A DNA stretch of 25,894 bases from JAQVPN01 sp036170435 (GTDB lineage Bacteria; Patescibacteriota; Gracilibacteria; BD1-5; UBA6164). Shown piece by piece: positions 1-8,823 of this stretch (position 1 is the first letter of the stretch; each line of letters starts with the position of its first letter). The position numbers were made by a program, and so were the translations under genes. Under the pieces are notes generated by a model that was given only the letters and a program-made list of their open reading frames with translations, was not told where the DNA came from and made no database searches. Location: the NCBI GenBank assembly GCA_036170435.1, contig JAVHPF010000095.1, forward strand, positions 1-25,894. The letters are read 5' to 3'.

Positions 1-804
1 TGAAAAAACTTTATTCAAAATGCTCCAGATTGATACTGATTTGCTTGAACTAATGCTTTTTTCCTGAAAAATTCTATAAATTGTGTTTATGATTGTGATT
101 ATTGCTATCTAAAATGAGCTTTTAAAAATTCTGATTTACTATTTTTCTTGGATTATGAAACTATGAAAAATGAAGTAATAAATACAATAAATAAACAAAC
201 TAATTGAGAAGTAAATCGGTTTTATTCATCAGATTATTCAGATAACCTAGCAACGGATAATTTAACAGATTTTACTAGCGAATTTGTCCCATTTTTTGAA
301 ACTCTAGAAAATACAAAACTAGAAATAAGAACAAAATCAAACAATATCTGAAATTTACTAAAATTAAATCCAGCTAAAAATACTGAAATTGCTTTTTCAT
401 TGAATCCAAGCGAAGTAGTAGAAATGTATGAGCACAAAACAACAAGTTTGGATGAAAGAATTAAATCTATAAATACTCTACTTGATGCTGGTTGGAATGT
501 TGGAATAAGATTTTTACCTTTAGTTGAAATCGAAGATTACCAGGAAATTTATGATAATTTCCTGAATTATTTGAAATGAAAAATAGATTTTTCTCGCATA
601 AATTCAGTTTTTATAGGATGACTTCTATATACAAATGATGATTACAATAATATTTTGAAATCTAAACCACTTTTAGATTTACTTTATAAACTACACAAAG
701 ACTGAGATTTTTATAGAGAGGATAGATGAGTTAGAGACCGGTTTTATGCTAAATTTTGAGAATTTATAAAAGAAAAAAAATGTAATATTTGTTTGGATAA
801 TTAA
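1..804 (+). CDS. Radical SAM protein, spore photoproduct lyase (SPL)-like, 5' part missing
   Basis: The frame is open from the first base of the window, so the start lies upstream; 267 codons are visible and it ends with TAA. A CVYDCDYCYLK stretch (Cys at visible residues 28, 32 and 35) is the CxxxCxxC cluster motif with the aromatic-rich context typical of SPL-type radical SAM enzymes, and the preceding NAPDGYGFAGTNAFFLKN resembles the SPL lead-in. SPL uses a 4Fe-4S cluster and S-adenosylmethionine to reverse the thymine dimer 'spore photoproduct'; non-spore-forming bacteria carry relatives whose substrate is unclear, so repair of a DNA photolesion is only an inference. Several glycines, for example at codons 1, 11 and 13, are TGA. 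A new promoter follows immediately, so it is probably not co-transcribed with the lipoprotein gene downstream. Confidence 0.75.
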
Positions 805-811
805 AATATCT

Positions 812-839
812 TTGACAATAAATTTTTATAAAATAAAAT
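812..839 (+). promoter_or_regulatory. Sigma70-type promoter for the FMN-lipoprotein gene
   Basis: TTGACA (812-817), 16 bp, then TAAAAT (834-839). It sits just after the SPL-like stop and about 44 bp before the lipoprotein start. Confidence 0.55.
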
Positions 840-882
840 GCTTTCTGCCTTAAAAAAATAATATATTTTAATTTACCTTTTT

Positions 883-1341
883 ATGAAAAAAATTGCTGCT
901 TTAGCTGTACTTCCTGTAATCGCACTTGCTTCTTGTGGAAAAACTGAAACTATTAAACAAGTTACATCAACTCCTACACCAAGTAATGGAAATCAAAATA
1001 ATGCAAATGCTCAAAATAATTCTCTAAATCCAAATATAAATACTCAAGTTACAAATACTGCTTGAATAACGACTAAAGAATTTAACTTGTCTTATAATTT
1101 ACCAAATGGTAAGCCTCTTAGTTTTAAATGAAATTTAGAAATAGAAAATTGAAATGTAAAATCTGTTAACTTTCCTGAATATGATTTAATAAATTGAAAA
1201 ACATATGAAGTACAATTTGCAAAAAAAATGCAAGCTGATTTAATAGGAAAACAAGTTAAGTGATTACAATATGATGGAATGAGCTGAGCATCTCTTACAA
1301 CTAAAGCATTTAATGATTTTTTAAATACTATTAATAAATAA
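883..1341 (+). CDS. Exported lipoprotein with a FMN-binding (NqrC/RnfG-type) domain
   Basis: A 152-aa protein starting MKKIAALAVLPVIALASC: a lipoprotein signal peptide with lipobox LASC and lipidated Cys18. An Asn/Pro/Thr-rich linker (about 20-62) leads to a small domain (about 66-152). The stretch FKGNLEIENGNVKSVNF and a late D131-GM-SGAS-LTT match the layout of the FMN-binding domain family (PF04205 type), in which ApbE couples FMN through a phosphoester to the Thr of a DxxSGAT motif. Here the acceptor position is Ser137, followed by Thr139/Thr140. The family role is one-electron transfer on the outer face of the membrane. The gene runs in the same direction as the membrane reductase and apbE, which fits a flavinylated extracytoplasmic electron carrier. 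Glycines such as 127 and 135 are TGA. The family call is mine from motif and layout; Ser as acceptor is unproven. Confidence 0.75.
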
Positions 1342-1352
1342 TTGTGACTCAC

Positions 1353-1384
1353 AAAAATCCAAAGAAAATTTCTTTGGATTTTTT
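1353..1384 (+). terminator. Hairpin terminator after the lipoprotein gene
   Basis: Perfect 15-bp inverted repeat (AAAAATCCAAAGAAA and its complement) with a 1-nt loop centre, followed by a T-rich tract. It separates the lipoprotein transcript from the next gene. Confidence 0.75.
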
Positions 1385-1416
1385 CTTTTATTTAATATAA
1401 TGCTTAAGTATTATTC

Positions 1417-1452
1417 TTACAATATTCTTACATAAAATTATTAGTATTGTAA
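1417..1452 (+). promoter_or_regulatory. Possible operator upstream of the repeat-protein gene
   Basis: TTACAATA (1417-1424) and TATTGTAA (1445-1452) form an 8-bp inverted repeat separated by 20 bp, 25 bp before the start codon at 1478. A direct repeat ATTCTTACA also begins here. Symmetry alone supports this; chance is plausible in DNA this AT-rich. Confidence 0.25.
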
Positions 1453-1477
1453 ATATTTAAAATTTAAAAAATAAATT

Positions 1478-2407
1478 ATGGCAAAGAAAAATAAAATGTT
1501 GCAGATTTGAACTTTAGCTATTTCTGCTTTGTGAATTATAACTCTTTCAGAATCTAAAATAAATAGTCTGAAAACAGATGAAAATTTTAAACTTGTAAAT
1601 ACAAGTTTTGCAGATGATGATGATGAAACTTGAAATTTTTTGGATAGTATTTTAAATACTTCATCAATTACTAATTCTTGACTTACAAATACTTGAACAA
1701 ATAATTGTAAAACTGTTTATGAAACAACATATAATACTGTTTATGATACTGTAACAAGTGCATCAGGAACAAAATCTCAAGTTCCAAGACAAGTTGCGGT
1801 ACAAACTCCTCACCAAGTTTGTGATAATTCTTGAATTACAAATACTTTAACTACTGATACTAATCTAGTAAATACTTGAACTTTAAATAACGCAATTACA
1901 GCAAGTAAGTTATTCAAAGCTCCAAATTCTAAAGTTTATTCTTTAATTAATAATGATTGAATAGTTAGTATTAAAAAATCTGATTGAACTTATTCATCTA
2001 AAACTTTCTCTAGTTATGATGAAGCAAAAAATTATTTAAACCAAAATGCAGTTCCTGCTCCTGAAGTGTATAAAGCTCCAAATGGGAAAAATTATACAAT
2101 AATGTTTGAAAACTGAAAAATTGAAGTAAAAAGACCTGATTTTTCTTATCTTAACAAAACTTTCACTAGTTATAATGAAGCTAGAACTTATTTAGATAAA
2201 AATGCTTTGCCACCAAAAGTAGTAGCAAAACCTATAATCAAAAAAACTGTTGCAAAAGTTATAACAACAGCTAAAAAGACTACAACATTAAATACAAATG
2301 TAACAAAAAAAGTTGTATCTAAACCAGTTGTAACAGCATCTAAACCAGTAGTTACAAAACCTGTAGTTTCTACTCCAAAAGTTGATACCACAACAAAAGC
2401 TAGTTAA
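1478..2407 (+). CDS. Exported two-repeat protein with a Lys/Thr/Val/Pro-rich tail, unknown function
   Basis: A 309-aa protein read with TGA as Gly. The N-terminus (MAKKNKMLQIGTLAISALGIITL) looks like a signal peptide or anchor. Residues about 146-191 and 198-243 are two copies of a roughly 46-residue unit: KAPN-K-Y, a short strand pair with a central Gly, then KTFSSYDEAKNYL versus KTFTSYNEARTYL. Two cysteines (77 and 115) flank a Thr/Tyr-rich segment. From about 247 the chain is low-complexity (repeated KPVV/TKPVV), as in wall-associated or spacer regions. I do not recognise the repeat. The gene starts 23 bp before the membrane reductase and is probably co-transcribed with it, so a role as surface partner or scaffold for the electron-transfer proteins is an inference from position. 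Confidence 0.65.
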
Positions 2408-2430
2408 TAATTAAATCTAAACCAAAATTT

Positions 2431-3855
2431 ATGGAATATATAAACAAAATCTTTGATTTTCTAAATAAATATGTAAAACAATTAAAAATATTTTTACTTT
2501 TATTTTCACTAAGTTCAATTTACGTATACTTTGAACCTATGCAAACTTACACTAGTTTTTGAAGTTTGTCTTGGTTTTTCTTGATAGTAGTTATGTATAT
2601 TAGACCGCTTAGAGATTTATTTCCAAAATGCAAATTATTAAATTTTGCTGCAAAATTCAGAAGAGAAATGTGAATTTTGGTTTGAATTTTTGGGATAGCT
2701 CATGTTTTATGATTTGCTATAATTAGCCAATATGAAGCTTGAGTTTTTGGAGTATTCACAGATTCTTATGTATGGCAATACTCTTGAATGCTTTTTTGGG
2801 GAATGCTTGCTTTTTTAGTTTCACTTCCTCTTTTGATTACCTCTAACTGAATATCTACAAAAATTCTTTGAAAACATTGGAAAACTCTTCAAAAACTTTC
2901 TTATTTAATGTTCCCTTTTGTTGCAATTCACATATATCTAATTGAAAAAGATTTTTGACCTCTAATACCAGTAATTTTTTGGATTATACTTCTTGTAATT
3001 GCTCATTTCAAAAATAAAAATAATAAAAAATCTATGTCAGATGGACCAAAATGGCTTTGTGTTCCTTGTGGATATATATATGACGTAAATGTTTGAGATC
3101 CAGATTCTGGTATTCTTCCAGGAACTCGTTTTGAAGATATCCCAGCTGATTGGCTTTGTCCTGTTTGTGGGGTTGGAAAATCAGATTTCATACTCTTAAA
3201 AGAAGAAATAACAGTAAGTGAGAGCGAAATAGTTTCACTTAATTATCTAACAAATGATGTTATTGAATTGAAAATCGATACAAAAAAAGATTTAGACTAC
3301 ACAAGTGGACAATTTCTAAATTTTGCTATGAAAGATTCTGAAGGAGAGTTTAATAGAAGCTACTCTATTGCAAACAAAGAGTGAAATATTTATACTTTTT
3401 TGATAAAACTAACTGAATTTTGAAGATCAGGAATTTTACTTAGAACAAAAAAAGTTTGAGATAAATTAAACTACAACATGATTTCTGGAAAATTTGTACT
3501 AAAAAATACAGCTAATCCAAAAGTATTTATAGCGACTTGAACTGGGCTTGCTCCTATTTATTCTATGATTTCAAATACTCCAGAAAATGTTTCAAAAAAA
3601 TTATATTTCTGAGTAGCTACTGCATCTGATTTGTTTTACCTAGATAATTTAAGAAAATTCAAAAATCTTGAAATAAAATCTTGTACATCAAAAGAAGAAG
3701 TTGAAGGCTGCCATTTTGGTAGAATTGATTTATCATCTGATAATTTTGAAGCAAATACTGAATTTTACATCTGTGGAAATCCCTGAGTAGTTACTGCAAC
3801 AAGAAAAGTTTTAGCAGACAAATGATTTACTCAAGTTTATAGTGAGGAGTTTTAA
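2431..3855 (+). CDS. Membrane haem-type (ferric-reductase-like) domain fused to rubredoxin and NAD(P)H:flavin reductase
   Basis: A single 474-aa polypeptide with three modules. Residues about 15-190 hold several hydrophobic helices with His91 (IAHVLGF) and His167 (FVAIHIYL), the layout of the ferric reductase/MsrQ-YedZ transmembrane domain. The usual LHRL histidine is Gln154 (LQKL), with His149 nearby. Residues 207-253 are a complete rubredoxin: CVPCGYIYD with Cys210/213, and CPVCGVGKSDF with Cys243/246. Residues about 260-474 are a ferredoxin-NADP reductase-like module: flavin motif RSYSIAN (309-315), nucleotide-binding ATGTGLAP (368-375) and ICGNPG near the C-terminus. Likely flow is NAD(P)H to flavin to rubredoxin iron to membrane haem and out of the cytoplasm. 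The neighbouring FMN-lipoprotein and apbE suggest the outside acceptor. The domain calls are firm; the electron path is inferred. Confidence 0.85.
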
Positions 3856-3873
3856 GAAAATCTAAATAATTAG

Positions 3874-3980
3874 AAACCCATCCCCCTTCGGGGACTCCCC
3901 TTGAAAAGGGGAGAAATAGATCATAAACTTGCTCTAATTTCTTCCCTTTCCAAGGGAAGTCCCCGAAGGGGGATGGGTTT
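3874..3980. repeat. MITE-like palindromic intergenic element, copy 1
   Basis: A 107-bp element whose outer 23 bp (3874-3896 and 3958-3980) are perfect inverted complements. Inside each arm sits a smaller hairpin (CCCCTTGAAAAGGGG and CCCTTTCCAAGGG), so the element can fold as a cruciform. It is strikingly GC-rich for this genome. A second copy lies at 7257-7372. It lies between the reductase stop and apbE. It encodes no plausible protein, although in both directions it yields spurious ORFs. Confidence 0.85.
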
Positions 3981-3995
3981 AATAAAAATAAAAAT

Positions 3996-4874
3996 ATGCA
4001 AAAATACGAATATGATTTCAAAGCACTTGGAACAAGTTGCTCTATATCAATAATAAGCGAAAATGACTCCCTGTTAAATGATTTGATAAATAAATCTTAT
4101 GAACAAGTAGTAAAATTTGAAAATGAATTTTCTAGATTCAAGGAAACTTCAGATTTAAACAAGTTAAATAGAGAAAAATGCCTAGAAATATGAGATGATT
4201 TCTGGTTTCTAATAAACAAATCAAAAGAAATATTTAAACTTACTGATTGATATTTCAATCCTTTAATAAATTTAAATAAAATCTGATATTCAAATGATTT
4301 TGAAACTTGAAATTTCACTAAATTAGAAATAGATGAAAATTTAAGCTTTGATGATGTGAAAATATACTGAAATTCTGTAGAAATTGGAGAGAATATGAAC
4401 TTAGATTTTGGAAGTATAGCAAAAGGATATTTAGCTGAAAAAATAAGCAAAGCATTAAGTGAAAAATGATACCAAAATAATTTGGTAAATATGTGATGAG
4501 ATATTTATGCTAGCTGAACAAATTTAGATTGAAACAAATGGCAAATAGCAATTTCTGATCCATTTAATCCTGGTGAAGCTATAGATACAATTGAAATAAC
4601 AAATGCCTCTATTTCAACATCTGGAACTTATTTGAGAAATTGGGAAATAGCTGACAAGAAATATCATCACATCAGAAATCCATATTCTAAGGAGCAAGAA
4701 AATGAACTTGTTTCTGCTACAATTATCCATGAACACTGACATTTTACTGATGCTATTGCAACCGCTGTGATTGCTATGTGAAAAGAAAAGGCAGTAGAGT
4801 TTTGCAAAAAAAATAATATAAAATTTTTGTTTATATTATCTGATGGAGAGCAAATAAAAAGGATTAAGTTTTAA
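3996..4874 (+). CDS. apbE: ApbE, FAD:protein FMN transferase
   Basis: A 292-aa protein with the ApbE signature set: KALGTSCSI at the N-terminus, LDFGSIAKGY (136-145), LVNMGGDIYASG with G167-G168-D169, SISTSGTYLR, HHIRNPYS and TDAIATA (251-257, with the expected Mg-binding Asp252 and Thr256). ApbE splits FAD and transfers FMN onto a Thr or Ser of exported electron-transfer proteins; the candidate client is the lipoprotein at 883-1341. Oddly, the domain starts right at the first residues with no signal peptide or lipobox, unlike most ApbE enzymes, so it may act in the cytoplasm before export, or the true export route is not visible. It follows the reductase gene after a palindromic element. Both glycines of GGD are TGA. 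The stop codon lies inside the terminator hairpin. Confidence 0.93.
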
Positions 4875-4890
4875 AAACTTAATCCTTTTT
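4856..4890. terminator. Bidirectional terminator between apbE and the toxin gene
   Basis: Near-perfect inverted repeat, AAAAAGGATTAAGTTTT against its complement, spanning the apbE stop and flanked by A and T runs. It serves apbE on + and the converging toxin-antitoxin operon on -. Confidence 0.8.
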
Positions 4891-4892
4891 AT

Positions 4893-5240
4893 TTAATCAA
4901 TAATTTTATAGTTTCAATTATCTAAATCATCAAAAATTTTATCCAATTTTGAATGCAAATCATCCAATGAATATGCTGAGATATTATATCATTCTTTTGT
5001 CTCTTTTTTGACTATATAAAATGGCAAGTAAGTTCAGTTTTTTTCTTGAAATAAAACAACTAATCTTACTTTTTTAGATAATAAATATCATTTAATAACT
5101 TTTCTTCATTTGATTACTCATATAGTTTTAAAATTATCAATTCAATTTTTATGTTTATTTATCTCTATTTTTACATCATCCAAAGAAACAGATTTTATTT
5201 TTACAAGTAGCTTATCAAAAGTTTTTGTTATTAAAATCAT
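4893..5240 (-). CDS. Putative toxin of a type II toxin-antitoxin pair (RelE/ParE-like)
   Basis: A 115-aa protein. The core KVIKGYLLSKKVRLVVLFQEKNGTYLPFYI has the Lys/Arg-rich strand pattern of the RelE/ParE fold (mRNA interferase or gyrase inhibitor), followed by a longer, acidic C-terminal tail (about 85-115) than is usual. No catalytic residue can be named with certainty. The strongest evidence is context: its ATG overlaps the end of the ribbon-helix-helix gene by 10 bp in the same operon, the standard antitoxin-toxin order. Glycines such as 33, 41 and 51 are TGA. It could also be a non-toxic partner protein of unknown type. Confidence 0.55.
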
Positions 5241-5473
5241 ATAGAATCTAATTTATCAGATATTTTTTCCAATTTTGAAACACTAGTTTTATTTTCAAAT
5301 AAATCATCAAAAATATTATCATCAATGTTTATTTGAATTATATCTGGATTTGAATTAAATTTTTCCATAAAATGTCTAATAATAGTAGATCAATCCAATC
5401 CTCTTTCTTTTGTTTTTGATAAAAATGATGTTTTTAAATCATTATTTATTCTGATAGAAAATGTCGTATTCAT
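5231..5473 (-). CDS. Ribbon-helix-helix antitoxin (RelB/DinJ or Arc-like)
   Basis: An 80-aa protein starting MNTTFSIRINNDLK, the beta-strand of a ribbon-helix-helix DNA-binding domain, followed by ERGLDGSTIIRHFM as the two helices. The acidic C-terminal half (DDNIFDDLFENK) is of the kind that wraps a toxin. Ribbon-helix-helix antitoxins repress their own operon by binding palindromes, and a perfect 18-bp inverted repeat lies exactly at this start codon. It overlaps the toxin gene by 10 bp. The stop is TAA; a TGA two codons earlier is read as Gly. Confidence 0.75.
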
Positions 5474-5508
5474 AATAAAAAGTATTACAATGTAATACTT
5501 TTTATTAT
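5472..5508 (-). promoter_or_regulatory. Operator palindrome of the toxin-antitoxin operon
   Basis: Two 18-bp arms (5472-5489 and 5491-5508) are perfect reverse complements around one central base; the core is AGTATTACA / TGTAATACT. The repeat overlaps the antitoxin start codon, where autorepression by the ribbon-helix-helix protein is expected. It could equally act as an mRNA hairpin over the start. Confidence 0.6.
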
Positions 5509-5548
5509 ATCTATAATTATTTAAAATCAAGTAAATTATATCATTTCC

Positions 5549-7153
5549 CTAATCCGTATTTATTTTTAATATTATATTCTCTGGTCTATTTGTAACTTTA
5601 GATAAAAAGAATGGCGAATTTTTTATAGAAACGCTTGATATTTTTGTATCATTTGTAAGTATATTTGTAGCTTCTTTATTAGAAAGTCACATAATTGTGT
5701 TTTTGATTTTTTTAACATAATAGTTACTATTATTTTCAAAATCATAACTTATGCCATATTCTACTTCCATCGTTCATTTTATAGACTTGTCATCTTGTGC
5801 TCTAGTTATCACATCTGACATTCTAAGAGATTTATCATTTACAAACATGAATTTTTCAGTTCCATCAAGAAGAGAATTTTTTATCAAATCTTTAAGTATA
5901 GATAAAACTTCATCTTTATTATAAATAAATGTATCTACTGTTACATTTCAATTCATTTTGAAATCTTTTATTTTATCTCATTCTTTGAAATTTCAAACAT
6001 TTGCAACATTTATATTAGAATATTTTACTATATCATTTACTCCTAGTATATCGTAATTTAAAGTATTTTTTCTATTATCTTGATCTATTTTATCCTTTAA
6101 TTGTTTAAGTGCATATTTTTTCAATTTCTCTTCCATTGTAGCTTTAGCATTATCTATATCTTCTTTTGTGATTAAATATGCTATATTATCAGAACCACCC
6201 GTGAATTTTTCATTTGAAGTTGCATATATTTTATCTCTGTTAAATTTCAAACCTGGAAGTATAAATTTATCTTTTTCTATATTTCATCTAACTCAGATAA
6301 ATTTACCATCACTATCATAAAGTTTTGCAACTATTTCAGCAGATACTTGTCATCTCGCAGGGATAGCAACCCAATCTGTTGTTTCAAACATAAGTCATGA
6401 TGATGATTGAAGTCTAGTATGCGGTTTAAGTGTTTGTTTTTCTGAAAGAGTATTTATAAAAGTCACATTTCCCTTTGCTCTTGCTGTATTATCATAATCT
6501 ATTCAAGTTGCTGCAAAATTATTTTCTAAACTATAAGTTCAAGAAATATTTTTTATAGCAACTATATTATTATTTTCTGTTTGAACATCATTAGTTACTT
6601 GAAAAGTTATATTTTTTGCTTTTGTTCTAACTTCTACTTCAGGAGTAATGTAAACATAAGTTTTTGAAACAGCAAAATAAAATATAAAAAGTAACATTGC
6701 AAAAGATACAACAAGACCAATAAGAATAAATCCAACTCCTGATCTTCTAGCTTTATCAAGTGGAGATTTATAAATAAGTACATCTAGACCCATTTTCGTG
6801 TAAATAAATCTCCATATTAATTTTGCATATTTTTTAAGTTCGAAAATCATATATTCAAGAAAAGAAAAATTGTGTTTTAATAAATTTTCTTTTCTTTTAT
6901 CTTCCAAAGTCGTTGTATCACTAACAACAGAATAATTTATACCTAAACTTTTCCCTATTTTTCTTGATGCAATATCTGCTGTAACTATTGTTATAGGTCT
7001 TAGTGAAGCTTTTGATTTTAGAATTTTTAGAGATAAATAGTTATGTAAAACCGGATGAGAAAAAGGAAAATCCAATATTAATTCTTTATCTTCTGATGCA
7101 TTCATTCTATTAATTATATCAACAATTGTATCATTTTCTTGTATTTTTATCAT
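5549..7153 (-). CDS. Single-pass membrane protein of the CPR 'baseplate J/gp47-like' type
   Basis: A 534-aa protein read through many TGA (Gly) codons. Residues about 1-75 form a soluble domain (IKIQENDTIVDIINRMN... ELILDFPF... ITIVTADIASRKIGKSLG). A basic stretch then leads to one transmembrane helix (about 145-167, GFILIGLVVSFAMLLFIFYFAV). The large outer part has repeated beta-rich units such as TGIDYDNTARAKGNVTFIN and LSEKQTLKPHTRLQSSSG. The same architecture is common in Patescibacteria, often labelled baseplate J-like; its job there is unknown, perhaps cell-surface structure. It is a monocistronic gene between the toxin-antitoxin operon and a palindromic element. The start ATG at 7153 is the only one that precedes the conserved N-terminal domain. 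Confidence 0.6.
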
Positions 7154-7256
7154 ATTTTTGCGTTTATTTTTAAAATCACTTTAGTTTATACTTTTTTAGA
7201 GCAAAAAATCAAAATAAATTTTGCAAATTATAAGACTAAAGTTAAAATGAATGAAA

Positions 7257-7372
7257 GAAACCCCTCCCCCTTTCGGGTACTCCCCTTGGAAAGGGGAGAA
7301 ATAGAACATAGGCTTGCTCTATAATTTCTTCCCTTTTTAAGGGAAGTCCCGAGGAACGAGGGGATGGGTTCC
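7257..7372. repeat. MITE-like palindromic intergenic element, copy 2
   Basis: Same plan as the element at 3874-3980: outer arms beginning AAACCCCTCCCCC and ending GGGGATGGGTT, inner hairpins TCCCCTTGGAAAGGGGA and CCCTTTTTAAGGG, and a shared core (GAGAAATAGAnCATA ... GCTTGCTCTA). The outer arms are less perfect here. It ends 27 bp before the start of the truncated mutS. Confidence 0.8.
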
Positions 7373-7399
7373 TAAACTAATTTTAATAATCCCTTTCAA

Positions 7400-8773
7400 A
7401 TGAAGCACTTAAAAGAAATCATAAATCTAATAGATTCTTCTATAAAAGACGAACCTAACAATCTAATAACAGCTTGAAATATCATAAAATCTTGATTTGA
7501 TGAACAAGTTGATGAATACAGAAATTTAGTAGAACATTCGCAAGACTGGCTTGCTAATTATCAAAGTGAAATCACATCAAAAACTGGTCTAAATAATCTA
7601 AAAATAAAATTCACAAATATTTTGGGTTATTTTATAGAGCTTCCAGTAAGCGCTAAAGATAAAATTCCAGATTTTTTCATAACAAAACAAACTTTAGTGA
7701 CTTCTCTTAGATTTACTACTTTGGAACTTCAAGATTTTGAGAAAAAAATAGTAAATGCTGAAAACCTACTTTATTCTAGAGAATATGAAATTTTTAAACG
7801 CGTTAGAGAAAAAATAAATGCAAGTTTTAATGAAATCAAAGAAATTTCAAAAAAAACCGCAAATCTTGATATGATGACTTCCCTTTCAAGAATAGCTTAT
7901 AATAATAATTATTCTAGACCAAAAACAAATGCGAAAAATGAATTATCTATTGTTTCTGGAAGACATCCAGTTATAGAAAAAATAGAAAAAGATTTCATAA
8001 GCAATGATTTAAATCTAGATAATAAAAAATATATAAATATCATAACTGGTCCAAATATGGGATGAAAATCTACATATTTAAGACAAAATGCTCTTATTAT
8101 CTTAATGGCTCACATTGGTAGTTTTGTACCCGCAAGAGAAGCTTCAATTCCTCTTACTGATAAAATATTTTCTAGAGTTTGAGCATCAGACAATTTGTTT
8201 TTATGACAATCTACATTCATGGTGGAAATGCAAGAAATGGCAAATATTTTACATAATTCAACTCCTGATTCTTTTATAATAATTGATGAAATTGGTAGAT
8301 GAACTTCGACTTACGACTGAATGAGTTTAGCTTGGTCAATTCTAAAATATCTTCATGATACTAAAAAATCAAAGACCCTTTTTGCAACTCATTATCACGA
8401 ATTAATAGATGAATCTATAAGTCTAAAATGAGTAGAAAATTACTCAGTTGCTGTTTGAGAAAATAGTGAATGAATAATTTTTCTTAGAAAAATAATAAAA
8501 TGATGAATCAAAAAATCTTACTGAATACAAGTTGCAAAATTAGCTTGAATAAATAATGAAATAATATCTATTGCAAAAGGAATGCTTCTAAAACTTGAAA
8601 AAGCTCACACTTGAAATCAACTTAATTTTTGAAGTATAATAGTAGAACCTGAAATCCAAATAATTGAAAAAGAAAGTCCTGCTTTAACAGAACTTTTAAA
8701 TCTAGATATCAATAATCTTTCACCCCTTGATGCTCTTAACAAACTTAATGAATTAAAAAATTTGACTAAATAG
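7400..8773 (+). CDS. mutS: N-terminally truncated MutS (core, clamp and ATPase only)
   Basis: A 457-aa protein, about half a normal MutS of roughly 850 aa. It begins at the clamp/core region (DSSIKDEP... ASG-type motif, TGLNNLKIKF, NILGYFIELP) and runs through a full ATPase: Walker A GPNMGGKST (217-225), STFMVEM, Walker B IIIDEIGRGTSTYDG (Asp296-Glu297) and FATHYHEL. The usual MutS C-terminal LSPLDALNKLNEL is present. The mismatch-reading domain (Phe-x-Glu motif) and connector are absent, and nothing upstream encodes them: the preceding 250 bp is a palindromic element. It resembles MutS1, not MutS2, and has no Smr domain. It could be a decayed copy with a complete mutS elsewhere, or a specialised ATPase. 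About two thirds of its glycines are TGA (16 of 24 by my count). Confidence 0.88.
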
Positions 8774-8823
8774 ATTTTTTGTTTATAACCATTGAACAAA
8801 AATCAAAATAAAAGAGGTATATT

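Noticed and set aside
1478..2407. LPXTG-type sortase signal in the exported repeat protein
   Set aside because: The C-terminal tail is Lys/Thr/Val/Pro-rich but has no LPXTG-like motif and no hydrophobic tail segment.
3827..4021. Possible small protein across the intergenic palindrome (similar one at 7139-7324)
   Set aside because: It is the translation of the MITE-like repeat (Pro/Gly/Lys-rich), overlapping gene ends; the inverted symmetry explains it.
7400..8773. MutS2 (recombination suppressor, naturally without mismatch domain)
   Set aside because: The clamp, ATPase and C-terminal end match MutS1, and no Smr or KOW-like domain follows.
8774..8805. Rho-independent terminator after mutS
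   Set aside because: A weak GATTTTTTGTT/AACAAAAATC pairing exists, but there is no T-tract after it and one mismatch; too weak to call.
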